64,000 bases of DNA from Salmonella bongori NCTC 12419 (GTDB taxonomy: Bacteria; Pseudomonadota; Gammaproteobacteria; Enterobacterales; Enterobacteriaceae). How positions within the stretch are numbered: the first letter of the stretch is position 1; the number at the start of each line of letters is the position of its first letter. The stretch covers positions 2,418,001-2,482,000 of the forward strand of contig NC_015761.1 in the NCBI RefSeq assembly GCF_000252995.1. Direction: 5' to 3'. The notes below the pieces were generated by a model. The model searched no databases. It was not told the DNA's origin and saw only the letters and a program-made list of their open reading frames with translations. The position numbers and the translations under genes are program-made. This document shows positions 17,317-26,832 of this stretch, in pieces.

Positions 17317-18411
17317 TTACGCTATTTCCGCGAAAAGGGTATCATCATGACGCTCAATACGCTGGTCGCCGTTATACAAACGTGCGTTCTGCAAACCGAC
17401 AAACAGCCGCGCGCCGCGCTGCGGCGCATCATCGCCCGTCATTACTACCGTCAGCGGCTCGTGATACCAGCCGAGAGGTTGCACCACTAATTGGGTGTAG
17501 TGCCCCTTCGGACTCGCTTCCAGCACCTGTACCGGCAACGGCGAATCAAGACTGGTGCGACGGCTGATATCCACTTCCCACGGACGCAGGAACAGATCGA
17601 CCGGCCCCTGATACCCAGGCGTATAGCCTAACGGCCAGCGATGTGCGCCAACGTGGAACTGTCCGCCGCGAATCGTTCCTTTCAGGCGATTGACCTCGCC
17701 CATAAACTCCAGCACGAAGCGGGTGGCGGGCTCGCGCCATACCCGGTCCGGCGCATCGGCCTGCTCAATATTACCCTGACTCATCACCACCACGCGATCC
17801 GCTACTTCGGTCGCTTCTTCCTGATCGTGGGTGACAAAAACGCTGGTGAACTTCAGTTCTTCGTGCAACTGACGCAGCCAGCGGCGTAATTCTTTTCGAA
17901 CCTGCGCATCCAGTGCACCAAACGGTTCATCCAGCAACAGGATCTGCGGTTCCACGGCCAGCGCCCGCGCCAGGGCAACACGTTGTTTCTGCCCACCGGA
18001 GAGCTGCGCCGGGAAACGATCTGCCATAGCGCTAAGCTGCACCATCTCCAGTAACTTCATCACTTTCGCTTTAATCGCTGCCGCGTTCGGACGCTCGCGC
18101 CGGGGCAGTACCGTCAGACCAAATGCAATATTGTCGAATACCGTCATATGGCGAAACAGGGCATAGTGCTGAAACACAAAGCCGACTTTACGTTCACGCG
18201 CATGAAGGCGGCTGACGTCGGTACCATGAAAGCGAATATGGCCGCTGGACTGATGCTCCAGCCCGGCAATAATACGCAGCAATGTGGTTTTACCCGATCC
18301 CGACGGCCCCAGTAGCGCGACCATTTGACCGGAAGGAATATCCAGAGAGATATCGTTCAACACCTGAGTGCGGCCAAAGGACTTCTTAATATTAGCAATC
18401 TCAATGCTCAT
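17317..18411 (-). CDS. cysA: Sulfate/thiosulfate ABC transporter ATPase
   Basis: A 364-residue ABC ATPase energising sulfate/thiosulfate import with CysT, CysW and CysP. Walker A GPSGSGKT lies at 35-42, the ABC signature LSGGQKQR at 137-144, then Walker B LLLDEPFGALD and the H-loop VTHDQEEA. A C-terminal OB/TOBE-type domain follows. Its start overlaps the end of cysW by 11 bp. Confidence 0.98.
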   Translation of the reverse strand: MSIEIANIKKSFGRTQVLNDISLDIPSGQMVALLGPSGSGKTTLLRIIAGLEHQSSGHIRFHGTDVSRLHARERKVGFVFQHYALFRHMTVFDNIAFGLTVLPRRERPNAAAIKAKVMKLLEMVQLSAMADRFPAQLSGGQKQRVALARALAVEPQILLLDEPFGALDAQVRKELRRWLRQLHEELKFTSVFVTHDQEEATEVADRVVVMSQGNIEQADAPDRVWREPATRFVLEFMGEVNRLKGTIRGGQFHVGAHRWPLGYTPGYQGPVDLFLRPWEVDISRRTSLDSPLPVQVLEASPKGHYTQLVVQPLGWYHEPLTVVMTGDDAPQRGARLFVGLQNARLYNGDQRIERHDDTLFAEIA

Positions 18412-19276
18412 GATTTACCTCCTGTCGCGCGCGTTTTTCCTGGTTTTCCAGACGCCATTGCAACATGCTCTTCAAAAACAGGGTAATAATCGCCATCAGC
18501 GTCAACAGCGCGGCGGCGGTAAAGGAGCCAACGGTGTTATAGTCCTGTTCCAGCAGTTCAATTTGTAACGGCAGCGACAGGGTTTCGCCGCGAATCGAGC
18601 CAGAAACCACCGACACCGCGCCAAACTCACCGATGGCGCGGGCGTTGGTCAGTACCACGCCATATAACAGCGCCCAGCGGATATTCGGCAGTGTTACCCG
18701 ACGGAACATTTGCCAGCCCGAGGCGCCAAGTAAAACTGCCGCCTCATCTTCCTGGCTCCCCTGGCTTAGCATCACGGGCACCAGTTCGCGCACCACGAAT
18801 GGACAGGTGACAAAAATTGTCACCAGCACCATGCCCGGCCAGGAGAACATAATTTGCAGATTATGCGCATCCAGCCAGCCGCCCAGCGGCCCGTTGGAAC
18901 CGTAAAACAGCAGATAAACCAGCCCCGCCACTACCGGCGAAACGGCAAAGGGAATATCCAGCAGCGTCAGCAATAACTGACGTCCGGGAAAGTTAAACCG
19001 CGTCACCAGCCAGGCCAACAGAATACCGAACACCAGATTGACCGGCACCGCGATCAGCGCAATCAATACCGTCAGCCAGATGGCATGCAGCATGTCTGGA
19101 TCGGCCAGATTCTGCAGAACCGGCATCAGACCCAGGCTAAACGCCTGGACAAAGATATAAACCATCGGCACCAGCAGGATAAATGCCGAAACCAGCATTC
19201 CGGTGCCAATCAAAAACCATTTCCCCCCGTTAAAACGGGGCACGTCATAGCGTTTCAAGTGCGTAATATCCGCCAT
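18401..19276 (-). CDS. cysW: Sulfate/thiosulfate ABC permease CysW
   Basis: A 291-residue inner-membrane permease with six predicted TM segments and the coupling-helix EAA motif around AAVLLGASGWQMFRRVTLPN. It forms the heteromeric channel with CysT. Its ATG shares a base with the cysT stop region (overlap at 19276), indicating translational coupling. Confidence 0.97.
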   Translation of the reverse strand: MADITHLKRYDVPRFNGGKWFLIGTGMLVSAFILLVPMVYIFVQAFSLGLMPVLQNLADPDMLHAIWLTVLIALIAVPVNLVFGILLAWLVTRFNFPGRQLLLTLLDIPFAVSPVVAGLVYLLFYGSNGPLGGWLDAHNLQIMFSWPGMVLVTIFVTCPFVVRELVPVMLSQGSQEDEAAVLLGASGWQMFRRVTLPNIRWALLYGVVLTNARAIGEFGAVSVVSGSIRGETLSLPLQIELLEQDYNTVGSFTAAALLTLMAIITLFLKSMLQWRLENQEKRARQEVNHEH

Positions 19277-20112
19277 TAGTGACCTACCACACGTCGGCCA
19301 AAGCGACTTTGCAGAGTGTTAATTGAGAACAGAAGCAGCAGCGAAGCCGCGAGGATCACCGAAGCAATCGCGCTGGCAGCGGGATAATCAAACTCCTGCA
19401 AGCGGACAAAAATCATCAGCGAGGTGACTTCCGTTTTCCACGCAATGTTGCCGGCAATAAAAATCACCGCGCCAAACTCGCCGAGGCTGCGGGTAAATGA
19501 GAGCGCGATGCCGGCGATCAATGCCGGTGATAACTCCGGCAATACCACTTTACGAAAGCTTTGCAGGCGGGTCGCGCCAAGGGTTTGTGCCGCTTCTTCA
19601 TATTCCGGCCCCAACTCTTCCAGTACCGGCTGGACGGTGCGCACCACAAACGGAATACTGGTGAAAGCCATCGCCACCGCAATGCCGAGCCAGGTATAGG
19701 TCACTTTGATGTCAAACTGTGCGAGAAAGTGACCATAAAAACCGTTTACCGAAAACAGCGACGCCAGCGTCAAACCTGCCACCGCCGTTGGCAACGCAAA
19801 GGGCAGATCCATCAGCGCATCAAGCAGAGTACGTCCTGGAAAACGGTAACGGGTCAGGATCCACGCCATCAGCAGACCAAAAACACCGTTAAAAATCGAC
19901 GCCACAAATGCCGCCAGCAGCGTCACTTTGTAGGCCGCCACCACCTGAGCATTGGTAATAACGTCCCAGTATTGCGCCCAGCTCATCTGTGCTAACTGCA
20001 TCACCAACGCGCTAAGCGGCAGCAGCAATATCAGGCAGACAAACAGCAGGCTGGTGCCGAGGCTTAACGTAAAGCCCGGCAGCACCCGCCTGGAGGAAAC
20101 GGCAAACATCAC
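19276..20112 (-). CDS. cysT: Sulfate/thiosulfate ABC permease CysT (CysU)
   Basis: A 278-residue permease with six TM segments and the EAA loop EEAAQTLGATRLQSFRKVVLP. It overlaps cysP upstream (ATGA-type overlap at 20109-20112) and cysW downstream, a tightly packed operon. Also called cysU in E. coli. Confidence 0.97.
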   Translation of the reverse strand: MMFAVSSRRVLPGFTLSLGTSLLFVCLILLLPLSALVMQLAQMSWAQYWDVITNAQVVAAYKVTLLAAFVASIFNGVFGLLMAWILTRYRFPGRTLLDALMDLPFALPTAVAGLTLASLFSVNGFYGHFLAQFDIKVTYTWLGIAVAMAFTSIPFVVRTVQPVLEELGPEYEEAAQTLGATRLQSFRKVVLPELSPALIAGIALSFTRSLGEFGAVIFIAGNIAWKTEVTSLMIFVRLQEFDYPAASAIASVILAASLLLLFSINTLQSRFGRRVVGH

Positions 20113-21125
20113 TTACGCCCCGCCGCCAGCAGTTTGTCCAGCTCGCCGCCGCTGGCAAAGTGAGTTTTCATCACCTCAGGCCAGGAGCCGAACTTGTCTT
20201 CTACACGAAACAGTTCAGTCCGCGGGAATTTATCCTGCTGCTTGTCCATCACCTGAGGATTATTCACACGGTAGTAATAATCGGTGATGATGGTTTGCGC
20301 CTGTGGGCTGTACAGGTAGTTGAGGTAGGCTTTCGCCGCTTTTTCCGTTCCGTTAGCCTTGACGTTTTTATCGACCCACGCCACCGGGAATTCCGCCAGG
20401 ATATTGGTTTTCGGGATCACGACCTCAAATCCCTGCGCTTCGTACTGCTTACGGATGTTATTGACTTCCGATTCGAAGCTTATCAGCACATCGCCCAGCC
20501 CACGCTCAGCAAAGGTGGTCGTTGCCCCACGTCCGCCGGTATCAAATACCTCGACGTTTTTCAGAAACTGAGTCATGAACTGTTCTGTTTTCGCTTTATC
20601 GCCGCCGTCCGCTTTATCCGCCGCGCCCCACGCCGCCAGGTACGTATACCGGGCGTTACCGGATGTTTTTGGATTAGGGAAAATCAGCTTCACATCAGAA
20701 CGCACGAGATCGTTCCAGTCATGTATATTTTTCGGATTCCCTTTACGTACCAGGAATCCCATCGTGGAATAGAACGGCGAGCTATTATTGGGCAAACGGC
20801 TTTGCCAGTTAGCCGGGAGCAGCTTACCCCTATCGTGAAGAATTTGTACATCCGCCACCTGGTTATAGGTGACAACATCAGCCTTCAGGCCCTGTAAAAT
20901 AGCCAGCGCCTGTTTTGATGAACCTGCGTGAGACTGTTTTATCGTCAGTTTATCGCCCGCATTCTCTTTCGCCCACTGCTGCTCAAATGGCGGGTTAAGG
21001 GCGGCAAACAGCTCGCGGGAGACATCGTAAGAGCTGTTAAGCAGCTCCGTCGCCTGCGCCTGACCAACCAATAACAGCATTGCAGCCAGCGTCAGCGGGC
21101 TTTTTTTCAGTAAGTTAACGGCCAT
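20109..21125 (-). CDS. cysP: Thiosulfate/sulfate-binding periplasmic protein
   Basis: A 338-residue periplasmic binding protein. A Sec signal peptide covers residues 1-25 (basic MAVNLLKK, hydrophobic LTLAAMLLLVG, cleavage after AQA). The mature protein begins TELLNSSYDVSRELF, the usual start of sulfate-binding proteins, and contains the anion-binding loop GSSKQA. First gene of cysPTWAM. The AT-rich 159 bp upstream (21126-21284) should hold the CysB-activated promoter; I do not place boxes. Confidence 0.97.
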   Translation of the reverse strand: MAVNLLKKSPLTLAAMLLLVGQAQATELLNSSYDVSRELFAALNPPFEQQWAKENAGDKLTIKQSHAGSSKQALAILQGLKADVVTYNQVADVQILHDRGKLLPANWQSRLPNNSSPFYSTMGFLVRKGNPKNIHDWNDLVRSDVKLIFPNPKTSGNARYTYLAAWGAADKADGGDKAKTEQFMTQFLKNVEVFDTGGRGATTTFAERGLGDVLISFESEVNNIRKQYEAQGFEVVIPKTNILAEFPVAWVDKNVKANGTEKAAKAYLNYLYSPQAQTIITDYYYRVNNPQVMDKQQDKFPRTELFRVEDKFGSWPEVMKTHFASGGELDKLLAAGRK

Positions 21126-21284
21126 TGCACACTCTTATAAATTTAATGACTTTCTTAGGGTCATCATATTTATAACCAGTGCTAAAGGAGTAACGGTTTT
21201 ATATACCGTTTGATGATTTGAAAGTTGAAAAGAGAATAAGGGGTATCTCCTCCCCACTCGGCGTGAGGAGGAGACTGGCATCAA

Positions 21285-22076
21285 TCAGACGCCTACACTC
21301 ACGCTTTCAGGCAGGGTACTACCGCCATCAATGACGTTTTGCGTTCCGGTAAGATAGCTGGACTCATCGGAGGCCAGAAATGCCGCCAGTTCCCCTACTT
21401 CCAGCGGGCAGGCAAGACGGCGTAGCGGAATAGCTTTTGCCATCTCAGTTAATACCGATTCCGGATCGTCAGGGTTAGACTGACGGGCGATACTTTCTGC
21501 CATTGGCGTTCTTACATAACCCGGACAAATAGCGTTGACGCGAACGCCGCACTGCGCATACTCGACCGCCAGCGACTTAGTTAAACCCACAATCGCGGCT
21601 TTCGACAGCGCATAGGCGGACTCCCCCGGATCGGCGACCATATCCCCGGTGACGGAAGACATCATCACAATACGACCATCTTTACGTTTGATCATCTCTG
21701 GCAGCACGGCTTTGGTGACGTTCCATACGCCTTTGATGTTGATATCTATGTGAAAATCGCGATCTTCATCACTCATTTCAAGGAAGTTGCCCAGACGACA
21801 TACGCCCGCGTTATTCACCAGGATATCAATTTTCCCTTCGGTTTTTTTAGCGCGCGCAATCGCCGCCTGCACCGAAGCAAAATCTCTGACGTCAGCCTTC
21901 ACGGCTGTACAGCGGTGACCGCGCCCGCCCAGTTCATCCGCCAGCTTTTCAATCTCATCGGCGATATCCAGCAAGATCAGGTTGGCGCCATGACGGGCAA
22001 ACACTCTGGCGATCCCTTCGCCAATGCCCTGTGATGCGCCCGTAATCAGTGCCGTCTTGCCTGTGAGTTTACCCAT
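21285..22076 (-). CDS. ucpA: Short-chain dehydrogenase/reductase UcpA
   Basis: A 263-residue SDR oxidoreductase. The NAD(P)-binding motif TGASQGIG lies at about 12-19, NNAG is at about 89, and the catalytic Tyr/Lys are in SAYALSKAA. Substrate unknown; UcpA has been linked to furfural tolerance in E. coli. Start MGKLTGKTAL follows AAGGAGAAC. It lies immediately upstream of cysP and in the same direction, but a hairpin (21245-21275) lies between them. Confidence 0.94.
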   Translation of the reverse strand: MGKLTGKTALITGASQGIGEGIARVFARHGANLILLDIADEIEKLADELGGRGHRCTAVKADVRDFASVQAAIARAKKTEGKIDILVNNAGVCRLGNFLEMSDEDRDFHIDINIKGVWNVTKAVLPEMIKRKDGRIVMMSSVTGDMVADPGESAYALSKAAIVGLTKSLAVEYAQCGVRVNAICPGYVRTPMAESIARQSNPDDPESVLTEMAKAIPLRRLACPLEVGELAAFLASDESSYLTGTQNVIDGGSTLPESVSVGV

Positions 22077-22185
22077 TTCAATGTTCTCCTTTTGAATATG
22101 AAGCCTTACACTCCATTAACACTGAAAATACAGCAATAACAAATAAGTGCTGAGGAACCGGTCACTAATTCAGGTAAATCTTAAG

Positions 22186-22212
22186 TAAAAAAATCCCCGC
22201 TAAGACGGGGAT
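22186..22212 (-). terminator. Terminator downstream of yfeX
   Basis: On the minus strand: ATCCCCG, six-base loop, CGGGGAT then a run of seven T. It lies between the yfeX stop and ucpA, so transcription of the two is separated. Confidence 0.85.
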
Positions 22213-22274
22213 GGGTTTTGATGCTTTTCTGCCTGGGGCGCTGCGTTTGCGCCGCCATCCGACAGGATTTTAGC

Positions 22275-23174
22275 TTACAGCGCTAACAGGCGATCCAACG
22301 ACGGCGCAAAGTAATAGCCGCCAGTCACCGGTTTGGTGAACCGCAGCATTGCGTCACGTTTACCATCGGTATCGCCGAACATGCTCAGCAACTGTTGCTC
22401 AATGTTGTGCAAACGAGCACAGTAGGCACAGAAATAGAGGCCATGGGTGCCGCTGGCCGTTCCGTACGGCAGGCTCTGGCGCACAATCTTCAAACCTTTG
22501 CCGTCCTCTTTCAGATCGACACGGCTCAGGTGAGAAGTCGCCGGACGCGCATCGCCGTCGATCTCTTCGTTGGCCACTTTGGTACGGCCAATCATCATCT
22601 CCTGGTCATGAATGCTCATGCGGTTAAGCTGCTTGAGGTTGTGCTCCCAACGTTGAACGAACACATAACTCCCACCAGCATCCACGCCGTCTTTAATTAC
22701 CGCCACTTCACGACGGGTTTCTTCGCCTGCCGGATTTTCCGTACCGTCAACAAAGCCGCTCAGATCGCGCTCTTCCACCCAGCGGAAACCATGCGTTTCT
22801 TCTTTAACGTCGATGCAATCACCAAAGGCTTCCATCGCCGCCTGGGCAACGGAGAAGTTGATGTCGTGACGCAGGGAGAGAATATGGATCAAAACGTCAT
22901 ACTGCGTTGCTGGTGCCAGTCCTTTCCCATAAGGGATGAAATCTTTCAGTTCTGTCGCCCCTGCGCCGCCGCTCAGCGCACGCCAGGTATCATGACCAAA
23001 CGCAACTACTGCGCCTAAGTGTGCCTCAGGGAATTTCGCTTCGAAGGTGGCAAGTTTATCGGCAAAAACCTTACTGGCCGTCCGCAGGGCGTTCACATCC
23101 CCTTTGATATTGGCTTCAATCCAAATCGCCGCACGGCAATGTTCCGGCAAAATGCCACTCTGAACCTGAGACAT
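22275..23174 (-). CDS. yfeX: DyP-type haem peroxidase YfeX
   Basis: A 299-residue dye-decolourising peroxidase. Key parts are the DyP motif GFVDGTENP with the catalytic Asp, and the proximal His region in MSIHDQEMMIGRTK. No signal peptide, so it is cytoplasmic. It has been proposed to oxidise porphyrinogens or to release iron from haem; both are debated. The start MSQVQSGILP at 23172-23174 is chosen because AGGAGG precedes it; an upstream in-frame start would add 13 unconserved residues. Confidence 0.95.
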   Translation of the reverse strand: MSQVQSGILPEHCRAAIWIEANIKGDVNALRTASKVFADKLATFEAKFPEAHLGAVVAFGHDTWRALSGGAGATELKDFIPYGKGLAPATQYDVLIHILSLRHDINFSVAQAAMEAFGDCIDVKEETHGFRWVEERDLSGFVDGTENPAGEETRREVAVIKDGVDAGGSYVFVQRWEHNLKQLNRMSIHDQEMMIGRTKVANEEIDGDARPATSHLSRVDLKEDGKGLKIVRQSLPYGTASGTHGLYFCAYCARLHNIEQQLLSMFGDTDGKRDAMLRFTKPVTGGYYFAPSLDRLLAL

Positions 23175-23267
23175 AATTCCTCCTGAAAAAAAGATGCCAC
23201 GACGTCGTGGCATTGATGGAAGTTATTTTACCTTGTTTTTAAGCGAAGCGGTTTGTCCGGACGCAAA

Positions 23268-23843
23268 TTAACGACGCCAGATAATTTTGCTCACTTTCCA
23301 GTTTTTCAGGGTATCGTCAGACGGCATTAAGCCTTCAGGACCGCTCCACTCGCCGGAGAAAACATAGCTAATGTGCTGACTTCCCTCGGCTTTACATTCA
23401 ACATTTGTATGGTTATCGCTGGAAACTGACTCGCAGTGACCAAAGGCCTTGCTGTAAAGGTCACTAAACGGTGTACCGATGTCGACACCCGCGGCGGAAG
23501 GGATATCGCTATCCAGCACATCAATACGGCTTATTGTTCCCTGCTCTCCGTTGATAACCATCGCTACCTTGTCGTCTTTCATCGCTTCGAAAAAACGCAC
23601 CACATTGCCGTTATCGGTTTTCATCCCGCTACGCAGGCGATAATCACCGTCTAATGCGTCAGCGATAGCCTGTTCCTCCAGCGGCGTGGCGGCGGTCAGC
23701 TCACCTACGCCTTGTTCAGTGACTTTTGTCGAGGAACCAAACCAGTTCCATGGATTTGCGGCAGACCAGTTGACCGATGAGAGCGTCGAACAGCCGGTCA
23801 GAGCCAGTGGCAGCGCGAGTAAAGTCAAACGCAGCGATTTCAT
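23268..23843 (-). CDS. yfeY: Outer-membrane-type lipoprotein YfeY
   Basis: A 191-residue lipoprotein. The signal peptide MKSLRLTLLALPLALTGC has a lipobox LTGC with the acylated Cys18. The mature protein belongs to the RpoE-regulated YfeY family (DUF1131). No catalytic motif is visible and the function is unknown. A likely sigma-E promoter would sit in 23844-23903, but I did not identify it confidently. Confidence 0.92.
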   Translation of the reverse strand: MKSLRLTLLALPLALTGCSTLSSVNWSAANPWNWFGSSTKVTEQGVGELTAATPLEEQAIADALDGDYRLRSGMKTDNGNVVRFFEAMKDDKVAMVINGEQGTISRIDVLDSDIPSAAGVDIGTPFSDLYSKAFGHCESVSSDNHTNVECKAEGSQHISYVFSGEWSGPEGLMPSDDTLKNWKVSKIIWRR

Positions 23844-23903
23844 CTCACTTCCTTTCTTTAATCATCAACGTTGGTTGGAGTGCGGCGTCGGCAAAAAGTG
23901 CCG

Positions 23904-24353
23904 TTATTCTTTTCCGGCAACAAAACAAGCGCGGCAGCGACGGTGGGTGGCCAGCCAGATAAGCGCGGCGATATCCACCACGAACAGCGCGATCCCTGAA
24001 CCACTCACCGCTTCACCCGTCAGCCATAACACGGGTTGCCAGCAGAGCAAAACCCATTGCGCCAGAATGAGCCATCCACGCAACATACGCCACAGAACAG
24101 GATATGCCTCCCGCCGCCCGCAGAGCAAAAACGCCGCTACCGCCGGAATGCCCGGCAGCAACCCCAGCCAAAAATGATTATGGTCGGGATAAAAAAAGTT
24201 TAACAGAGTATTACCCTGTTCACGTGAGGCACCGGCAATCACAAAGAGTATCCAGGCGCGCGCCTGAAGCAACAGCACACACCAGAAAAGAAACGGCAAG
24301 CGTAAACGCCCATGTGCATCATAATCGGCTGGATGAAACTCAGTACTCTTCAT
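23904..24353 (-). CDS. yfeZ: Inner-membrane protein YfeZ (DUF2919)
   Basis: A 149-residue protein with about four hydrophobic helices: LPFLFWCVLLLQARAWILFV, HFWLGLLPGIPAVAAFLLC, WLILAQWVLLCWQPVLWL and GIALFVVDIAALIWLA. The start MKSTEFHP at ATG 24351-24353 overlaps the 3' end of ypeA by 14 bp, suggesting coupling; a TTG two codons upstream is the alternative. Function unknown. Confidence 0.9.
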   Translation of the reverse strand: MKSTEFHPADYDAHGRLRLPFLFWCVLLLQARAWILFVIAGASREQGNTLLNFFYPDHNHFWLGLLPGIPAVAAFLLCGRREAYPVLWRMLRGWLILAQWVLLCWQPVLWLTGEAVSGSGIALFVVDIAALIWLATHRRCRACFVAGKE

Positions 24354-24765
24354 CTTCAATCAGACGCTTACCTAAGCTCAGGGCGTCTGAATGCTCATAT
24401 CCCAGACGTTCATACATGCCGAGCACCACGTCGTTATCTTCCCGCACCATAATTTGAATTTTCGGGCAACCACGGGCAATGAGCTTTTTTTCCAGCCGGT
24501 TAAGCAGCGCATTAGCAATGCCACGCCCGCGGAACTCCGGGTGAACACCCAGGTAATACGCCGAACCGCGATGCCCGTCATAACCGCCCATCACCGTACC
24601 GACCACTTCGCCGCTCACTTCCGCCACGAGGAACAAACTGACGTCGTGATTCACTTTGCGCTCAATATCCATTTCAGGATCGTTCCATGGACGCAGCAGA
24701 TCGCAACGCTCCCAGAGGGTGATCACCTCTTCGAAATCTTCCTGGCGAAAAACGCGTATTTCCAT
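24340..24765 (-). CDS. ypeA: GNAT acetyltransferase YpeA
   Basis: A 141-residue GCN5-related N-acetyltransferase. The acetyl-CoA-binding motif A is YYLGVHPEFRGRGIANALL (R-G-x-G-x-A). The start MEIRVFRQEDF at 24763-24765 matches the family length; a longer in-frame extension is poorly conserved. Substrate unknown. It forms an overlapping pair with yfeZ and is divergent from amiA. Confidence 0.93.
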   Translation of the reverse strand: MEIRVFRQEDFEEVITLWERCDLLRPWNDPEMDIERKVNHDVSLFLVAEVSGEVVGTVMGGYDGHRGSAYYLGVHPEFRGRGIANALLNRLEKKLIARGCPKIQIMVREDNDVVLGMYERLGYEHSDALSLGKRLIEDEEY

Positions 24766-24977
24766 GGTCTTCGTTGCCTTTTTGGGTGGAAAAAACCAGA
24801 TTATGGCGCAAACATCTGATTCAGCCAATATCTGACGCGATGTAGCGGAAAAAATGGCATAATGGCGACGCACCACGTATTGAAATGAAAAGTAAAACAA
24901 TTCTCATCACGAACCGTCGTAACGGATGACGCGATACGATATAACATCTTGAACTTAATTTTCACAACTCAGGCCGT

Positions 24978-25847
24978 ATGAGCACTTTTAAACTCCTAAA
25001 AACTCTCACATCGCGCCGCCAGGTACTCAAAACAGGTCTGGCGGCCCTGACGCTGTCAGGTATGTCACAGGCATTAGCCAAAGAAGAAGCGCTAAAAACC
25101 AACAATGGTCACAGCAAACCCAAAACTAAAAAAGCCGGCAGTAAACGGCTGGTAATGCTTGATCCCGGACACGGCGGTATCGATACCGGCGCGATTGGCC
25201 GCAACGGTTCTCAGGAAAAACATGTGGTGCTGGCCATCGCCAAAAACGTGCGTGCGATTTTGCGCAATCACGGAATCGATGCGCGTTTAACCAGGACCGG
25301 AGATACCTTTATTCCGCTGTACGATCGGGTGGAAATCGCCCACAAACACGGCGCAGATCTGTTTATGTCGATTCATGCCGATGGATTTACTAACCCGAAA
25401 GCGGCGGGCGCATCCGTTTTTGCCCTTTCCAACCGCGGAGCCAGTAGCGCTATGGCGAAGTATCTGTCTGAGCGTGAAAACCGCGCCGATGAAGTGGCCG
25501 GTAAAAAAACCACCGATCGCGATCACCTACTACAACAAGTCCTGTTCGATCTGGTACAGACCGATACCATTAAAAACAGTCTGACTCTGGGGTCGCATAT
25601 TCTTAAAAAAATTAAGCCAGTGCATAAATTGCACAGCCGCACGACCGAACAAGCAGCCTTTGTAGTGCTAAAATCACCATCAATTCCGTCGGTATTGGTG
25701 GAAACGTCGTTCATTACTAACCCGGAAGAAGAACGGCTGCTGGGAACAACGGCATTTCGCCAGAAAATCGCTACGGCGATTGCCAACGGCATCATCAGCT
25801 ATTTTCACTGGTTTGATAACCAGAAAGCGCATACGAAGAAACGGTAA
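24978..25847 (+). CDS. amiA: N-acetylmuramoyl-L-alanine amidase AmiA
   Basis: A 289-residue periplasmic zinc amidase that splits septal peptidoglycan. The twin-arginine signal SRRQVLKTGLAALTLSG lies near residues 12-28, with cleavage after ALA (about residue 34). The Amidase_3 domain contains the zinc ligands in LDPGHGGIDTGA, the following Glu, and IHAD. The regulatory helix expected to be opened by EnvC lies in the central region. hemF follows after 2 bp, so the two are co-transcribed. Confidence 0.97.
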   Translation: MSTFKLLKTLTSRRQVLKTGLAALTLSGMSQALAKEEALKTNNGHSKPKTKKAGSKRLVMLDPGHGGIDTGAIGRNGSQEKHVVLAIAKNVRAILRNHGIDARLTRTGDTFIPLYDRVEIAHKHGADLFMSIHADGFTNPKAAGASVFALSNRGASSAMAKYLSERENRADEVAGKKTTDRDHLLQQVLFDLVQTDTIKNSLTLGSHILKKIKPVHKLHSRTTEQAAFVVLKSPSIPSVLVETSFITNPEEERLLGTTAFRQKIATAIANGIISYFHWFDNQKAHTKKR

Positions 25848-25849
25848 TC

Positions 25850-26749
25850 ATGAAACCCGATGCACAGCACGTAAAACAGTTTCTGCTACGCCTGCAGGAT
25901 GATATTTGCCAGCAGCTCTCTGCGGTTGATGGCGGCCGCTTTGTTGAGGATAGCTGGCAGCGTGAGGCCGGCGGCGGAGGGCGCAGCCGGGTTCTGCGTA
26001 ACGGCGCTATTTTCGAACAGGCTGGGGTGAATTTTTCTCACGTTCACGGCGATGCCATGCCCGCGTCGGCCACTGCGCATCGCCCCGAGCTTGCCGGACG
26101 TAGCTTCGAGGCAATGGGCGTTTCGCTGGTGGTGCATCCTGAAACCCCCTACATCCCCACCAGTCATGCTAATGTGCGCTTTTTTATCGCCGAGAAACCA
26201 GGCGCTGATCCGGTGTGGTGGTTTGGCGGTGGGTTCGATTTAACGCCCTATTACGGTTTTGAAGAAGATGCCGTTCACTGGCATCGAACCGCCCGCTCTC
26301 TATGCCAGCCGTTTGGCGAAGATGTCTATCCACGTTACAAAAAGTGGTGCGATGATTATTTTTTCCTGAAGCATCGCAACGAGCAGCGTGGTATTGGCGG
26401 ACTATTCTTTGACGATTTAAACACCCCGGACTTCGATCACTGTTTCGCCTTTATGAAGGCGGTGGGTAATGGTTACATCAAGGCGTATTTGCCGATTGTT
26501 GAACGCCGTAAAGCGATGCGCTGGGGTGAGCGCGAGCGCAGTTTCCAACTTTATCGGCGCGGCCGCTATGTGGAATTCAACCTGGTCTGGGACAGAGGCA
26601 CACTGTTCGGTTTACAGACCGGTGGGCGTACCGAATCGATCCTGATGTCGATGCCGCCGCTGGTACGCTGGGAGTATGACTGGCAACCCGAGGCGGGCAG
26701 TCCGGAAGCAGCACTAAGTGAATTTATCCAGGTGCGCGATTGGGTGTAA
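25850..26749 (+). CDS. hemF: Aerobic coproporphyrinogen III oxidase
   Basis: A 299-residue oxygen-dependent enzyme converting coproporphyrinogen III to protoporphyrinogen IX in haem synthesis. The family signature FDLTPYYGFEEDAVHWH and the substrate/metal histidines in PTSHANVRFF are intact. Start codon 2 bp after the amiA stop. In E. coli and S. Typhimurium the next genes are eutR/eutK; here maeB follows instead. Confidence 0.97.
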   Translation: MKPDAQHVKQFLLRLQDDICQQLSAVDGGRFVEDSWQREAGGGGRSRVLRNGAIFEQAGVNFSHVHGDAMPASATAHRPELAGRSFEAMGVSLVVHPETPYIPTSHANVRFFIAEKPGADPVWWFGGGFDLTPYYGFEEDAVHWHRTARSLCQPFGEDVYPRYKKWCDDYFFLKHRNEQRGIGGLFFDDLNTPDFDHCFAFMKAVGNGYIKAYLPIVERRKAMRWGERERSFQLYRRGRYVEFNLVWDRGTLFGLQTGGRTESILMSMPPLVRWEYDWQPEAGSPEAALSEFIQVRDWV

Positions 26750-26752
26750 TTG

Positions 26753-26780
26753 CCTGATGGCGCTACGCGGTAGACCGGAT
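26753..26780 (+). repeat. REP-like element between hemF and maeB
   Basis: GCCTGATGGCGCTACGC followed by ACCGGATAAG matches the REP core used elsewhere in this window. It sits where the eut operon is expected and may mark the junction. Confidence 0.65.
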
Positions 26781-26786
26781 AAGAGA

Positions 26787-26813
26787 TAAAAAGGCGCGGG
26801 AGAAATCCGCGCC
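26787..26813 (-). terminator. Terminator of maeB
   Basis: On the minus strand: GGCGCGG, loop, CCGCGCC followed by TTTTTA, 20 bp after the maeB stop. On the plus strand it could also serve hemF. Confidence 0.8.
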
Positions 26814-26832
26814 GAAATGAATTAAAGCGAAG

